A DNA stretch of 64,000 nucleotides from JAMHWF01 sp035911095 (GTDB taxonomy: Bacteria; Pseudomonadota; Gammaproteobacteria; Burkholderiales; Burkholderiaceae_C). How positions within the stretch are numbered: position 1 is the stretch's first letter; each line of letters opens with the position of its first letter. The notes under the pieces were generated by a model, which worked only from the letters and a program-made list of their open reading frames with translations, was not told where the DNA came from and searched no databases. Position numbers and translations under genes: made by a program. Location: assembly GCA_035911095.1 (NCBI GenBank), contig JAMHWF010000070.1:1-64000 (forward strand), given 5' to 3'. Positions 18,712 through 27,788 of this stretch are shown piece after piece.

Positions 18712-21399
18712 ATGACCGCTCACGATTCGCGTCTGAATGCCGCGCTGCAGGCGGCGATCCACCGCATTCGCACCACGGTGGCGAACGCGGCCGCGCGCAC
18801 GGTCGAATCGCTCGGCAACTCGGCGCGCATCGCACCGAACATGCGCCAGCGCGACGCCTGTCTGGCCGCGCAGCACGAGCTTGCGCGCCGGATGGCGCCC
18901 TTCAACCAGCGCTTCGCCGAGGTGCTCGCTGAGCGGGTTGCCCACGAGGTCCGGCTGGTCCTCGGCAGGGCGTCCACGCAGCGCAGCCTCGACAGCACGA
19001 GCTGGCATTCGCTGAGCCTGGTACAGGACGACGAGGTCGAAGAGCTCGTCTCCTCCGAGCGGCTCGGGCAGGCGATCGCACTCGAGTGCGAATGGGAGCT
19101 GCGCGAGCTGTCCACCTACATCGGCGCCCTGCTGCAGACCGGCCAGGCGGAACAGCAGCGCAATCCGCTGCGAGCCGAGATCGTCGGCAAGGCGCTGCAT
19201 CGGGCGGTGGAGGCGGCGAGCCCCGCGCGTGACACGCGAGCGCTGCTCGCCCGCGAGCTCGGGCGCGCGCTGGCCAGCCTGATGCGTGCCTGCTACGCAG
19301 ACATCGTCGCCGAGCTGAAGTCGCGCGGCGTCCAGCCGGTCGGCCTCAGCGTCAAGGGCGTCGAGGGGCCGGGCAACGAACTGGGGCATGAAGGGCCGTC
19401 ATCGCGCTTCGATTCGCGCTACGACACCGGCCCGGGCGAGCCGGCACTCGGCCTGCCGTCGACCGGCAAGCCGACCGGCCTCGAGAGCCGCCCGCGCCCG
19501 CTGATGGGGCCGGAGTTCGGCCCGGGTCATCCTGGATACGAGCCCGGCGCGTTCGGGCATGGAGCCTCACCTTCGGGGCGCGGCTTGCGCAGCGGCCTGG
19601 CGCCGGGCAGTGGCTACGGCCTGCGAGGCGGTTCGAGCTACGGCCCCGGCGGCTGGCGCGGCGACACGCCCCTCAGCCGCAGCGGCCTGGGCAGCAGCAG
19701 CTTCGACCTCGGCGCCTATGCCTACGGCGACGGCTACGAGGTCGGCTACGCCGCAATCGACGGCGTCGACCCGCGGATGACGGCGCTGATCCGGCGCTTG
19801 GCCGTGCTCGGCAGCCCGCTCGTCGAGCCGGCCGCTGACGGCGCGGAGCGGCGCGATAGCAACCGCACCGGCGCCAGCGCCGGGGCGGGCCCGACCCTGC
19901 ACCCGGGCCCGGTCGCGGCCCGATCCGCCCAGACCGCAAACCTGATCCACGCCCACCGCGACGAGCTGCGCCAGGCCGCGACCGGCGCCCTCGACCACAT
20001 GGTGATCGACGTGGTCGCCAGCCTGTTCGACCAGATCCTGTCCGACCCAAAGGTGCCGCCGCAGATGGCGCGCCAGATCGCGCGCCTGCAGTTGCCGGTG
20101 CTTCGGGTCGCGCTCGGCGACGTCGGCTTTTTCCAGACCCGGCGCCATCCGGTGCGCCGCTTCGTCAACCGGATCGCCTCGCTGGCCTGCGCCTTCGAGG
20201 ACCTCAGCCAGGGACCGGGGCAGGAGCTGATCCGCCGCGTGCGCGACCTGGTGCAGGAGATCATCGGCGGCGACTTCGAGCAGATGGGGCTGTACGAAGC
20301 CAAGCTCGAGGCGCTGGAGTCCTTCGTCGAGCAGGCCAACGAGCGCGCGGTCGAGGACGGACGCCAGGCGGCGAGCCTGCTGCAGGGCAAGGAGCATGAG
20401 TTGCGCCTGCAGCAGCGCTACATGCAGGCGCTGCGTATCGGCCTGGCGACGCACGACATGCCGGACTTCATGCGCGAGTTCGTCACCCAGGTCTGGAGCC
20501 AGACCGTCATGCGCGTCGTGCAACGCGATGGCCCGGGCTCGGACGCGGCGCGGCGTTTTCGCCTCGCCGGGCGCGAGCTGGTGATGAGCCTGCAGCCGAA
20601 GGGCTCGCCCACGCACCGCAAGCAGTTCCTGATGAAGCTGCCGCAGCTGATGAAGGACCTGAACGAGGGCATGGACCTGATCGGCTGGCCGGCGAGCGCG
20701 AAGAAGGGTTTCTTCGGGCAGCTGCTGCCCGCGCACGCCGAGTCGCTGAAAGGCGCACCGCTGTCCGAGCTCGACTACAACCTGATGGCCAGCGAGATCG
20801 ACGCCCTGTTCGCACGCTCGGTGCCGCAGGCGGGCGAGGTGGTGCAAGGCGAGCCGGCGGCGATTCCGGAGCTCAACGACGTCGTGCTCGAGCACCGCTT
20901 CTCGCCCGCCGAGGCGACGCAGATCGGCCTCGTGCCGGAGGCCTCGGTCGACTGGGACGGCACCGTCGACATCGAGATCGGCAGCGACGACGATGGGCCG
21001 CCCGATGGCCTGGCCGCGACCGCCGCCGCCGTGTCGCCTGACATCGACCTGGACGACAGCGGACTGCCCACGCCCGCCGACCCACCCGAGCCGAACCGGG
21101 GCGCCGCGCTGATGAGCCACCTGAACATCGGGATGCCGTACCAGATGCTGCTGAACGACGGCTGGCAGAAGGTGCGGTTGAGCTTCGTCAGCCCCGGGCG
21201 CGCGTTCTTCGTCTTCACGCACGGCAAGAAGCACCAGGAAACGATCTCGATGACCTCGCGCATGGTCGCGCGCATGTGCACGACCGACCGCCTGCGCGCC
21301 TTCGAAAGCGCCTACCTGATGGAGCGTGCGACGCAGCGCGCGCGCAAGCAGCTCGCCGCGCTGGGTGCGGCGGCCCGGACGGCGTCGCCCCGGGCCTGA
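18712..21399 (+). CDS. DUF1631 domain-containing protein
   Basis: This 895-residue protein matches the DUF1631 family, found mainly in beta- and gammaproteobacteria with no assigned reaction. The N-terminal ~210 residues are helical (FNQRFAEVLAERVAHEVRLV). Residues about 225-350 are an unusual Gly/Ser/Tyr/Pro-rich low-complexity stretch. The main domain follows with FDQILSDPKVPPQMARQIAR, LQLPVLRVALGDVGFFQTRR and HPVRRFVNRIASLACAF. A Asp/Pro-rich linker leads to a C-terminal domain (LNIGMPYQMLLNDGWQKVRL, SFVSPGRAFFVFTH) resembling a PilZ-like barrel; that last point is tentative. No signal peptide or membrane helix is seen. Confidence 0.8.
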   Translation: MTAHDSRLNAALQAAIHRIRTTVANAAARTVESLGNSARIAPNMRQRDACLAAQHELARRMAPFNQRFAEVLAERVAHEVRLVLGRASTQRSLDSTSWHSLSLVQDDEVEELVSSERLGQAIALECEWELRELSTYIGALLQTGQAEQQRNPLRAEIVGKALHRAVEAASPARDTRALLARELGRALASLMRACYADIVAELKSRGVQPVGLSVKGVEGPGNELGHEGPSSRFDSRYDTGPGEPALGLPSTGKPTGLESRPRPLMGPEFGPGHPGYEPGAFGHGASPSGRGLRSGLAPGSGYGLRGGSSYGPGGWRGDTPLSRSGLGSSSFDLGAYAYGDGYEVGYAAIDGVDPRMTALIRRLAVLGSPLVEPAADGAERRDSNRTGASAGAGPTLHPGPVAARSAQTANLIHAHRDELRQAATGALDHMVIDVVASLFDQILSDPKVPPQMARQIARLQLPVLRVALGDVGFFQTRRHPVRRFVNRIASLACAFEDLSQGPGQELIRRVRDLVQEIIGGDFEQMGLYEAKLEALESFVEQANERAVEDGRQAASLLQGKEHELRLQQRYMQALRIGLATHDMPDFMREFVTQVWSQTVMRVVQRDGPGSDAARRFRLAGRELVMSLQPKGSPTHRKQFLMKLPQLMKDLNEGMDLIGWPASAKKGFFGQLLPAHAESLKGAPLSELDYNLMASEIDALFARSVPQAGEVVQGEPAAIPELNDVVLEHRFSPAEATQIGLVPEASVDWDGTVDIEIGSDDDGPPDGLAATAAAVSPDIDLDDSGLPTPADPPEPNRGAALMSHLNIGMPYQMLLNDGWQKVRLSFVSPGRAFFVFTHGKKHQETISMTSRMVARMCTTDRLRAFESAYLMERATQRARKQLAALGAAARTASPRA

Positions 21400-21418
21400 G
21401 GCCGGTCAGGCTGCCGCG

Positions 21419-22555
21419 TCAGCCCGCGACCCGCCGCCCGGCGACAAGGCGGCGCGCCATGCGTGCCGCCGCGATCAGGCTGGCCGGCTCGGCCAGCCCG
21501 CGGCCCGCGATGTCGAAGGCGGTGCCGTGGTCCGGGCTGGTGCGCACGAAGGGCAGCCCCAGTGTCACGTTGACGCCGTCGTCGAGCCCGAGGTACTTGA
21601 CCGGAATCAACCCGTGGTCGTGGGTCATCGCCACGACCAGGTCGAACTCGAGCGGGCGCGGCGGCGTGCCGGGCGGCGAACCCGCGGGCACGCCGCGGCG
21701 ACGCGCGCGCATGAAGACCGTGTCGGGCGCATAGGGCCCGCGCGCGTCGATGCCTTCGGCGCGCGCAGCCTCGATGGCCGGGCCGATGATGCGCAGCTCC
21801 TCGTCGCCGAAGAGGCCGCCCTCCCCTGCGTGCGGATTGAGGCCGGCGACGGCGATCCGGGGCTGCGGCTCGCCCCAGTCGCGCGCGCTGCGGTGGGCGA
21901 TGCGCAGGGTCTCGAGCACCCGGTCGAACGTGACCTGTTCGATCGCCTCGCGCAGCGACAGGTGCACCGTGACCAACACCGTACTCAGCTCGTCGTTGGC
22001 CAGCATCATGCGCACGGGCGGAAGTGGCCCCGCCGGCTCGCCCGCGGGCGCGGCGAGGGCCTGCAGCATCTCGGTGTGGCCGGGAAACGGCACACCTGCG
22101 GCGGCCAACGCCTCCTTGTGGATCGGCGCGGTGACGATCGCCGCCACCTCGCCGCGGCGCGCGAAGGCAACCGCCTGCTCGATGCAGCGCGCCGCAGCGG
22201 CGCCGGCCCGCGCATCGACCCGGCCCGTCGGCAACCCGGCCAGCCCGGGCGGGAGGCCCGACGGCACGAAGACCGGCATGCGCGAGACGCCAGCCGCCGC
22301 CGGCGCTGACCCTGCCTCGCCCGGCCCTTGCACGCGGTACGGCGCGACCGGCACCCCGAGCCGTGCGGCCTCTCGCTGCAGCACGGCCACGTCGCCGATC
22401 ACGAGCGCATCGGCGAGCGCCCCCTGCGCCGCGGCCCGCACGATCACCTCGGGCCCGATGCCGCAGGCATCGCCCATCGTCACCGCCAGCAGGCGAGACG
22501 GAGGCGAGCCCGCAGGATCGCCTTCAGGCGGGGTTCGGCAGGTCGACGAAGACAT
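21419..22555 (-). CDS. pdxA: 4-hydroxythreonine-4-phosphate dehydrogenase PdxA
   Basis: PdxA oxidises 4-phosphohydroxy-L-threonine in pyridoxal phosphate synthesis. The 378-residue protein has the opening motif VTMGDACGIGPEVIV, the substrate motif TAPIHKEAL, and three expected metal-binding histidines: His160 in PFPGHTE, His198 in VTVHLSLREA, and His312 in AMTHDHGL. GLNPHAGEGGLFGDEE is also typical. It overlaps the upstream Nif3-like gene by 32 bases. In many relatives pdxA sits with surA and rsmA instead. The PdxA2 branch acting on related phosphosugars is a less likely alternative. Confidence 0.88.
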   Translation of the reverse strand: MSSSTCRTPPEGDPAGSPPSRLLAVTMGDACGIGPEVIVRAAAQGALADALVIGDVAVLQREAARLGVPVAPYRVQGPGEAGSAPAAAGVSRMPVFVPSGLPPGLAGLPTGRVDARAGAAAARCIEQAVAFARRGEVAAIVTAPIHKEALAAAGVPFPGHTEMLQALAAPAGEPAGPLPPVRMMLANDELSTVLVTVHLSLREAIEQVTFDRVLETLRIAHRSARDWGEPQPRIAVAGLNPHAGEGGLFGDEELRIIGPAIEAARAEGIDARGPYAPDTVFMRARRRGVPAGSPPGTPPRPLEFDLVVAMTHDHGLIPVKYLGLDDGVNVTLGLPFVRTSPDHGTAFDIAGRGLAEPASLIAAARMARRLVAGRRVAG

Positions 22556-23297
22556 GTTCAAGCCCGAACTCGCGTGCGACCCGGGCGGCGACCGCCGGCG
22601 CACCGAAGCGCTCGGTCGCATGGTGGCCGCACGCGAGGAAGGCCACACCCGTCTCTCGCGCGAGGTGCGCCTGCGGCTCGGAGATCTCGCCGGTCAGGTA
22701 GGCATCGGCACCGGCGGCGATCGCCGCCTCGAAGGAGCCCTGCGCGCCGCCGGTACACCAGGCCAGCCGGCGCAGCGGGCGCCCGTCGCCGGGCACCACC
22801 ACCGGCGCCCGCGCGCCCGGGGCGGCGAGCGCGTCGGTGCAGCGGCGCACGAAGGCGTCGAGCGGCTCCGGCGCCGGCAGCTCGCCAACGAAGCCGAGCG
22901 CCTGCTCGCCGAAGTGCCCGTCGGCACACACGCCGAGCCGCGCGCCGAGCTGGGCGTTGTTGCCCAGCTCGGGGTGCGCGTCGAGCGGCAGGTGGTAGGC
23001 GTAGAGGTTGACGTCGCTCGCCAGCAGGCGTGCGAGCCGGGTGCGCAGCCAGCCGGTCACGCGACCGTCCTGCCCGCGCCAGAAGAGGCCGTGGTGGACG
23101 AAGACCGCATCGGCCTCGAGCGCGATCGCCTGCTCGATCAACGCCAGGCTCGCCGTGACGCCCGAGACCAGCCTGCGCACCTCGGCGCGACCCTCGACCT
23201 GCAGGCCGTTCGGCCCATAATCCCGGAACCGGCCGGCATCCAAAAGCCTGTCGAATTCAGCCGTCAGTTCGTCGCGCTGGATCATCTTGTCGGTCAC
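22524..23297 (-). CDS. Nif3-like dinuclear metal centre hexameric protein
   Basis: This 257-residue protein belongs to the Nif3/YbgI (DUF34) family. Metal ligands are visible in AVFVHHGLFW (His-His, residue about 68), YAYHLPLDAH, and the C-terminal CGHHATERFG with His and Glu. YbgI-type proteins form toroidal hexamers with two metals per subunit; GTP cyclohydrolase activity has been proposed for some, but the cellular role is unsettled. The gene runs into pdxA by 32 bases and is divergent from the DegS-like gene with only 27 bases between starts, so the two promoters must overlap the coding sequences. Confidence 0.85.
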   Translation of the reverse strand: MTDKMIQRDELTAEFDRLLDAGRFRDYGPNGLQVEGRAEVRRLVSGVTASLALIEQAIALEADAVFVHHGLFWRGQDGRVTGWLRTRLARLLASDVNLYAYHLPLDAHPELGNNAQLGARLGVCADGHFGEQALGFVGELPAPEPLDAFVRRCTDALAAPGARAPVVVPGDGRPLRRLAWCTGGAQGSFEAAIAAGADAYLTGEISEPQAHLARETGVAFLACGHHATERFGAPAVAARVAREFGLEHVFVDLPNPA

Positions 23298-23324
23298 CTC
23301 CAGGAGGCGCTACGGCGTCCCTCG

Positions 23325-24497
23325 ATGCGTAGAACCTGGCTGATTTTCTCCCAAGCCGTCACCGTCGCCGTCGCGATGCTGTTCGTCGTCGCGACCCTGA
23401 AGCCGGATTGGCTGCGCCGCGGCCCGCCGAGTACGAGCGGGCGGCCGGACATCGTCTCGCTGATCGAGGCCGGCCCGTCGACTTCCGCCGCGAGCGCACC
23501 GCAGAGCTATGCGATTGCGGCCTCGCGCGCGACGCCCGCGGTGGTCAGCATTGCAGCCACCAAGGCCGGCGGCACGCCGCGTGCCGACGACCCCTGGTCG
23601 GGCCTGTTCGGCGAGCGCGGACGGACGGCACCCAATGTCGAGCGCGGCTCGGCCGTGATCGCCTCGCCCGAGGGTTACCTGCTGACGAACCACCACGTGA
23701 TCAACGGCGCCTCGACCATCGACGTGATGCTCACCGACGGCCGGCGCACCCAGGCCCGGCTCATCGGCAGCGACCCCGACACCGACCTCGCGGTGCTGAA
23801 GATCGACCTCGACCGCCTGCCCGCGATCACCTTCGGCCGCAGCGAAGACTTGCAGGTGGGCGACGTAGTGCTCGCGATCGGCAACCCCTTCGACATCGGC
23901 CAGACGGTGACGTCGGGCATCGTCAGCGGCCTCGGCCGCACCAACCTCGGCGTCAACCCGTTCGACAACTTCATCCAGACCGACGCGGCGATCAATCCCG
24001 GCAACTCCGGCGGCGCACTGGTCGACGCGCAGGGTCACCTGGTCGGCATCAACACGATGATCGTCGCCAGCGGCGACAACCGGGGCAACCTCGGCATCGG
24101 CTTCGCGATTCCGGCCAGCACCTCGCGACAGATCCTCGAGGGCCTGATCCGTGACGGCGAGATCGTGCGCGGCTGGATCGGCGTCGAGCCCGAGAACCTG
24201 ACGCCCGAACTGGCCGACAGCCTCAAGCTTTCGGTGCGCGAAGGCGTGCTGGTGACCGGCGTGCTGCAGGACGGGCCGGCCCATATCGGCGGCGTGCGCC
24301 CGGGCGACGTGGTGCGGCGCGTAGGCGACCGCGACGTCGCCAACACCTTCGAGCTGCTGAACACCGTGGCGGGGCTGAAGCCGCAGACCCGCGCGACGCT
24401 CGGCATCCAGCGCGGGCCCGAAGCGCTGGAACTCCCGATCACTGTCGCGCGCCGGCCGACCGGCGGCCGGGTGCGGGCACAGCGCGACGAGCGCTGA
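23325..24497 (+). CDS. DegS/HtrA-like membrane-anchored serine protease
   Basis: This 390-residue protein has one N-terminal membrane helix (residues 5-24), a trypsin-like domain and a single PDZ domain (about 270-365). The catalytic triad is His124 in TNHHV, Asp154 in DPDTDLAVLKI and Ser228 in NPGNSGGAL. The single PDZ domain and membrane anchor resemble DegS, which starts the envelope stress cascade by cutting RseA; other S1C proteases act as quality-control enzymes. No rseA or rpoE is in the window, so the role is inferred. AGGAGG at 23302-23307 is rather far from the ATG. It converges with tatC. Confidence 0.88.
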   Translation: MRRTWLIFSQAVTVAVAMLFVVATLKPDWLRRGPPSTSGRPDIVSLIEAGPSTSAASAPQSYAIAASRATPAVVSIAATKAGGTPRADDPWSGLFGERGRTAPNVERGSAVIASPEGYLLTNHHVINGASTIDVMLTDGRRTQARLIGSDPDTDLAVLKIDLDRLPAITFGRSEDLQVGDVVLAIGNPFDIGQTVTSGIVSGLGRTNLGVNPFDNFIQTDAAINPGNSGGALVDAQGHLVGINTMIVASGDNRGNLGIGFAIPASTSRQILEGLIRDGEIVRGWIGVEPENLTPELADSLKLSVREGVLVTGVLQDGPAHIGGVRPGDVVRRVGDRDVANTFELLNTVAGLKPQTRATLGIQRGPEALELPITVARRPTGGRVRAQRDER

Positions 24498-24530
24498 CAG
24501 GCGGGCGCTGGAGGCTGCGCGCGGAGGGCC

Positions 24531-25337
24531 TCAGGTCGCGCCGTCGCTGCGCGTGGTCTCGGCTTCGGCGTCCTCCGGTGCCGCGGTCTTGCGGATGAAG
24601 ATCTGGGCCGCCCACAGCCCCAGCTCGTAGAGCAGGCACATCGGGATCGCCAGCGCGAGCTGCGAGATGACGTCCGGCGGCGTGACGACCGCCGCGATCA
24701 CGAACGACAGCACGATGAAGTAGCTGCGGAAGCTCCGCATCTTCTCGACGCTGACGATGCCCATGCGCGCCAGCACCACCACCACCACCGGCACCTCGAA
24801 GGCGGCACCGAAGGCGATGAACATCGTCAACACGAAGCTGAGGTAGGCCTCGATGTCCGGCGCCGCGGTGATGCTCTTCGGCGCGAAGCTCTGGATGAAG
24901 GTGAAAACCTGCTTGAAGACGAAGAAGTAGCAGAAGGCGACGCCGACGAAGAACAGCACCGTGCTCGAAATGACGAGCGGCAGCACCAACCGCTTCTCAT
25001 GGCGGTACAGCCCCGGCGCGACGAAGGCCCAGGCCTGGTAGAGGACGACCGGCAGCGCGACCAGGAACGCCGCCATCAGCGTGATCTTCAGCGGCACGAC
25101 GAACGGCGAGATCACGTTGGTCGCGATCAGGGTCGCGCCCTGCGGCAGCGCGGCCACCAGCGGCGCGGCGAGCAGGTCGTAGAGCGCCCCAGGGCCGGGA
25201 TAGAAGGACAGGACGCCGAAGACGATGCCCACGGCCAGCAACGCGCGGATCAGCCGGTCGCGAAGCTCTGCCAGATGGGCAACGAAGGGCTGTTCGGTAC
25301 CCTCGAGCTCGTCGGGGCCCTCCGGCTTCGCCGCCAC
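24531..25337 (-). CDS. tatC: Sec-independent protein translocase TatC
   Basis: TatC is the multispanning receptor that recognises twin-arginine signal peptides. The 268-residue protein contains FVAHLAELRDRLIRALLAVG, the F-x-Y-x-x-P-like WAFVAPGLYRHEK loop, and about six helices. The start is GTG at 25337-25335, one base after the tatB stop (TGA G GTG), so translation is probably coupled. A charged C-terminal tail of about 25 residues (EDAEAETTRSDGAT) extends beyond the last helix. Likely clients in this window include the Rieske protein. Confidence 0.95.
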   Translation of the reverse strand: MAAKPEGPDELEGTEQPFVAHLAELRDRLIRALLAVGIVFGVLSFYPGPGALYDLLAAPLVAALPQGATLIATNVISPFVVPLKITLMAAFLVALPVVLYQAWAFVAPGLYRHEKRLVLPLVISSTVLFFVGVAFCYFFVFKQVFTFIQSFAPKSITAAPDIEAYLSFVLTMFIAFGAAFEVPVVVVVLARMGIVSVEKMRSFRSYFIVLSFVIAAVVTPPDVISQLALAIPMCLLYELGLWAAQIFIRKTAAPEDAEAETTRSDGAT

Positions 25338-25338
25338 C

Positions 25339-25815
25339 TCAGCCCCGCGGGGCCGCCGGGGGGCGGAAGCGGGCGACGCGTGCCGCGCCCGACTGGGCGC
25401 GCGTGCGCACGCCGTTGCGCTGCTTGTACCACTGCGGCGTGGCGCCCCGTTTCAGGCGCCAGTTCTTCTTCGGATGGCGGTACTCGGGCGCGGGCTCGGG
25501 CAGCGGCTCGTAGCCCATGTTCGGCGTGCCGGCGCCGCGCCAGCTCTCCTCGAGCGAGGCGGTGGTCTCGGAAATGCCGCTGTGGACGCTGGTCTCGACG
25601 TCGCGCGCGGCGTCCTCGAACGAGGTCTTCATCTTGCGAAGCTCGTCGAGCTCGATCGAGCGGCTGACCTCGGCGCGCACGTCGGCCACGTAGCGCTGCG
25701 CCTTGCCCATCAGGTGGCCCACGGTGCGGGCGACGCGCGGCAGCTTCTCGGGACCGATGACGATCAGCGCCACCGCGCCGATCAGCGCAATCTTGTCGAA
25801 TCCGAAGTCGATCAT
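25339..25815 (-). CDS. tatB: Sec-independent protein translocase TatB
   Basis: TatB joins TatC in the signal-peptide receptor. The 158-residue protein opens MIDFGFDKIALIGAVALIVI, one membrane helix, then the hinge GPEKLPRVARTVG and a long amphipathic helix (LMGKAQRYVADVRAEVSRSI). The C-terminal half is variable and basic (HPKKNWRLKRG). The ATG at 25815 gives the canonical MIDFG start; a TTG 18 bases upstream is in frame but adds nothing conserved. It lies between tatA and tatC. Confidence 0.94.
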   Translation of the reverse strand: MIDFGFDKIALIGAVALIVIGPEKLPRVARTVGHLMGKAQRYVADVRAEVSRSIELDELRKMKTSFEDAARDVETSVHSGISETTASLEESWRGAGTPNMGYEPLPEPAPEYRHPKKNWRLKRGATPQWYKQRNGVRTRAQSGAARVARFRPPAAPRG

Positions 25816-25857
25816 CTGCGGCGCGCCGGGCAAAGGTCAGGTGGCGCCGGCCTCCGT

Positions 25858-26097
25858 TCAGTGGCGGGTCTTCGCCTCGACATCGACGGTGTTCGGGTCG
25901 GCCGCCTTGTTCTGCGCCACCTGCTGGTTGGGCGTGTTGCCGCCGGCCGCGTCGGCACTGCCGTCGCGCATGCCGTCCTTGAAGCCCTTGACCGCGCCGC
26001 CCAGGTCGCTGCCGATGTTCTTCAGCTTCTTGGTGCCGAAGATCATCACCACGATGAGCAGCACGACGAGCCAGTGCCAGATGCTGAAGGAACCCAT
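25858..26097 (-). CDS. tatA: Sec-independent protein translocase TatA
   Basis: TatA assembles around TatBC to let folded proteins pass. The 79-residue protein has the typical short membrane helix SIWHWLVVLLIVVMIFG (residues 5-21), the hinge TKKLKNIGSDLGGAVKGFK with its FGTKK motif, and a polar C-terminal tail. Length and sequence match betaproteobacterial TatA. It starts the tatABC run, 34 bases after hinT. Confidence 0.96.
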   Translation of the reverse strand: MGSFSIWHWLVVLLIVVMIFGTKKLKNIGSDLGGAVKGFKDGMRDGSADAAGGNTPNQQVAQNKAADPNTVDVEAKTRH

Positions 26098-26131
26098 GGT
26101 CGTTCTCCGCGAGGGAAATAGGGATTCTAGG

Positions 26132-26482
26132 TCAGCCCTTGTTCCAGGGCCGGGGGCCGCCCATGACGTGCATGTGGAGGTGGCCGACCTCCTGCATGCC
26201 GTCCTTGCCGGTATTGATCAGGGTTCGAAACCCGTTTGTCACGCCGAGTTCCGCCATCAGCTTCGGCGCCAGCACCATCATCCGGCCCAGCAGGGTCTCG
26301 TGCTCGGGCCGGACGTCGGCGAAGCTCGGAATGTGCTCCTTGGGGATCACCAGCACGTGCACCGGCGCCCAGGGCGCGATGTCGTGGAAGACGAGGATCT
26401 CGGCGTCCTCGTAAGCCTTCTTCGACGGGATCTGGCCGGCGATGATCTTGCAGAAGATGCAGTTGGGGTCGGCAGCGGACAT
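26132..26482 (-). CDS. hinT: HIT family purine nucleoside phosphoramidase (HinT)
   Basis: HinT hydrolyses adenosine phosphoramidates and aminoacyl-adenylates. The 116-residue protein begins with CIFCKIIAGQIPSKKAYED and ends with the histidine triad HLHMHVMGG, the active-site signature. PVHVLVIPKEHIPSF is also typical. A strong AGGAGGAG precedes the ATG. Its position between DUF4870 and tatA within the his-hinT-tat run is conserved in Burkholderiales. Confidence 0.95.
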   Translation of the reverse strand: MSAADPNCIFCKIIAGQIPSKKAYEDAEILVFHDIAPWAPVHVLVIPKEHIPSFADVRPEHETLLGRMMVLAPKLMAELGVTNGFRTLINTGKDGMQEVGHLHMHVMGGPRPWNKG

Positions 26483-26534
26483 CGGTTTCTCCTCCTCGGG
26501 CCTGGGTCGGCGTCGGCAATCGGCTCGGGCGCGG

Positions 26535-26924
26535 TCAGGCCGGCATCGGGCGCCGGTCGTTCAGCGCCAGCCAGCCGCGGACCACGCGGTACAGGAACCA
26601 GATCGAGATCACGCACCAGGCGATCCAGCCCGGCAGCACGAACAGGATCCACAGCGGGATCGTCACCACGTAGAGCACCGCCGCCCAGACGACGCTGCGA
26701 ATGCGCCAGCTGAAGTGCGATTCCTGCCAGGTGCCGTCCGCGTCCGAACGCTTGACCAGGTCGAGCACGAAGGCGGCGATCAGCAGCAGCACGCTCGGCT
26801 GGAACGAAGGCAGCACCGCCCCCACCGCGACGATCGCGTGCAGCGCATAGCTGATGTTGCCGATCGTGCGCAGGCTGCTCTCGCGCTGCGGGTCGAAGAC
26901 TTGCGTGGTCGTCGCGTCGCTCAT
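26535..26924 (-). CDS. DUF4870-type small membrane protein
   Basis: This 129-residue protein has three or four hydrophobic segments: NISYALHAIVAVGAVLPSF, VLLLIAAFVLDLVKR, and VWAAVLYVVTIPLWILFVLP through WCVISIWFLYRVVRG. The pattern and its place after hisE match the DUF4870 proteins of Burkholderiales. Function is unknown. The ATG at 26924 overlaps the hisE stop (TGATG arrangement), so the two are co-translated. A GTG one codon earlier could also start it. Confidence 0.75.
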   Translation of the reverse strand: MSDATTTQVFDPQRESSLRTIGNISYALHAIVAVGAVLPSFQPSVLLLIAAFVLDLVKRSDADGTWQESHFSWRIRSVVWAAVLYVVTIPLWILFVLPGWIAWCVISIWFLYRVVRGWLALNDRRPMPA

Positions 26925-27331
26925 CACTGCTGCTCCTGTCCTTCGCCGGCTTCGCGCGCCCGGGCCTTGCGCGCGGCGAACTCCTCCAGGCCCGACAAAC
27001 CTTCGCGGCGCTCCAGCTCGGCCAGCACGTCGGCCGGTTCGAGCCCGAAGTGCGCCAGCGCCACCATCGAATGGAACCAGAGGTCGGCCACCTCGTAGAC
27101 GAACTTCGTCGTGTTGCCGGTGTAGACGGCGTCCTTGCCGGCCATCACCGTCTCGGCCGCTTCCTCGCCGATTTTCTTCAGCACCGCGTCGCTGCCCTTG
27201 CTCATCAGGCGCGCGACGTAGCTGCGCTCCGGGTCGCCCTCGCGACGCGACGCGATCACCGCGGCCAGGCGGGCCAGCGTGTCCTGCGATCGACCGGGCG
27301 CGGGCGGCGATGGTTCCATCTCGACGCTCAT
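26924..27331 (-). CDS. hisE: Phosphoribosyl-ATP diphosphatase HisE
   Basis: HisE removes pyrophosphate from phosphoribosyl-ATP, the second step of histidine synthesis. The 135-residue protein contains the MazG-like helical core: SYVARLMSKGSDAVLKKIGE, then EAAETVMAGKD with the metal-binding Glu residues and EVADLWFHSMVALAHFGL. The ATG at 27331 overlaps the hisI stop (ATGA). The C-terminal tail EGLSGLEEFAARKARAREAG is charged. In this organism HisI and HisE are separate proteins. Confidence 0.94.
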   Translation of the reverse strand: MSVEMEPSPPAPGRSQDTLARLAAVIASRREGDPERSYVARLMSKGSDAVLKKIGEEAAETVMAGKDAVYTGNTTKFVYEVADLWFHSMVALAHFGLEPADVLAELERREGLSGLEEFAARKARAREAGEGQEQQ

Positions 27332-27717
27332 GTATAGATCTGCTCCGGGTCCTTCAAGACCGGGTCGACGACCTGCCAGCTGCCATCGGCCTGACGCCGG
27401 AAGAAGCACGAATGGCGCCCGGTGTGGCAGGCGATGCCCGGCGCGTGGCCGAGCTGCTCGACCTTCAGCAGCACGACGTCGCCGTCGCAGTCCAGGCGCA
27501 GCTCGTGCACCCGCTGCACGTGGCCGGACGATTCACCCTTGTGCCACAGGCGACCGCGCGAGCGGCTCCAGTAGACCGCCTCGCCGAGCGCCGCGGTGCG
27601 CGCCAGGGCCTCGCGGTTCATGTAGGCAAGCATCAGCACGTCGCCGCTGCCGACCTCCTGGGCGATGGCCGGCACGAGGCCATCCTTGTCCCACTTCACC
27701 GCGTCGAGCCAGTCCAT
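27328..27717 (-). CDS. hisI: Phosphoribosyl-AMP cyclohydrolase HisI
   Basis: HisI opens the adenine ring of phosphoribosyl-AMP, the third step of histidine synthesis. The 129-residue protein has the family motifs MLAYMNREALARTAALGEAV, YWSRSRGRLWHKGESSGHVQ, and the zinc and magnesium region LDCDGDVVLLKVEQ followed by CHTGRHSCFFR. The ATG at 27717 gives the standard start. No hisF lies upstream; the neighbour is a Nudix hydrolase gene. That departs from the usual hisF-hisI order. Confidence 0.95.
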   Translation of the reverse strand: MDWLDAVKWDKDGLVPAIAQEVGSGDVLMLAYMNREALARTAALGEAVYWSRSRGRLWHKGESSGHVQRVHELRLDCDGDVVLLKVEQLGHAPGIACHTGRHSCFFRRQADGSWQVVDPVLKDPEQIYT

Positions 27718-27788
27718 GCGGACCAGTGTACCCAGTGACCGTTGCGGCCAAGTGGCGAAGGGGCTCGGGGCGGAAGCGACAGCCGCGT

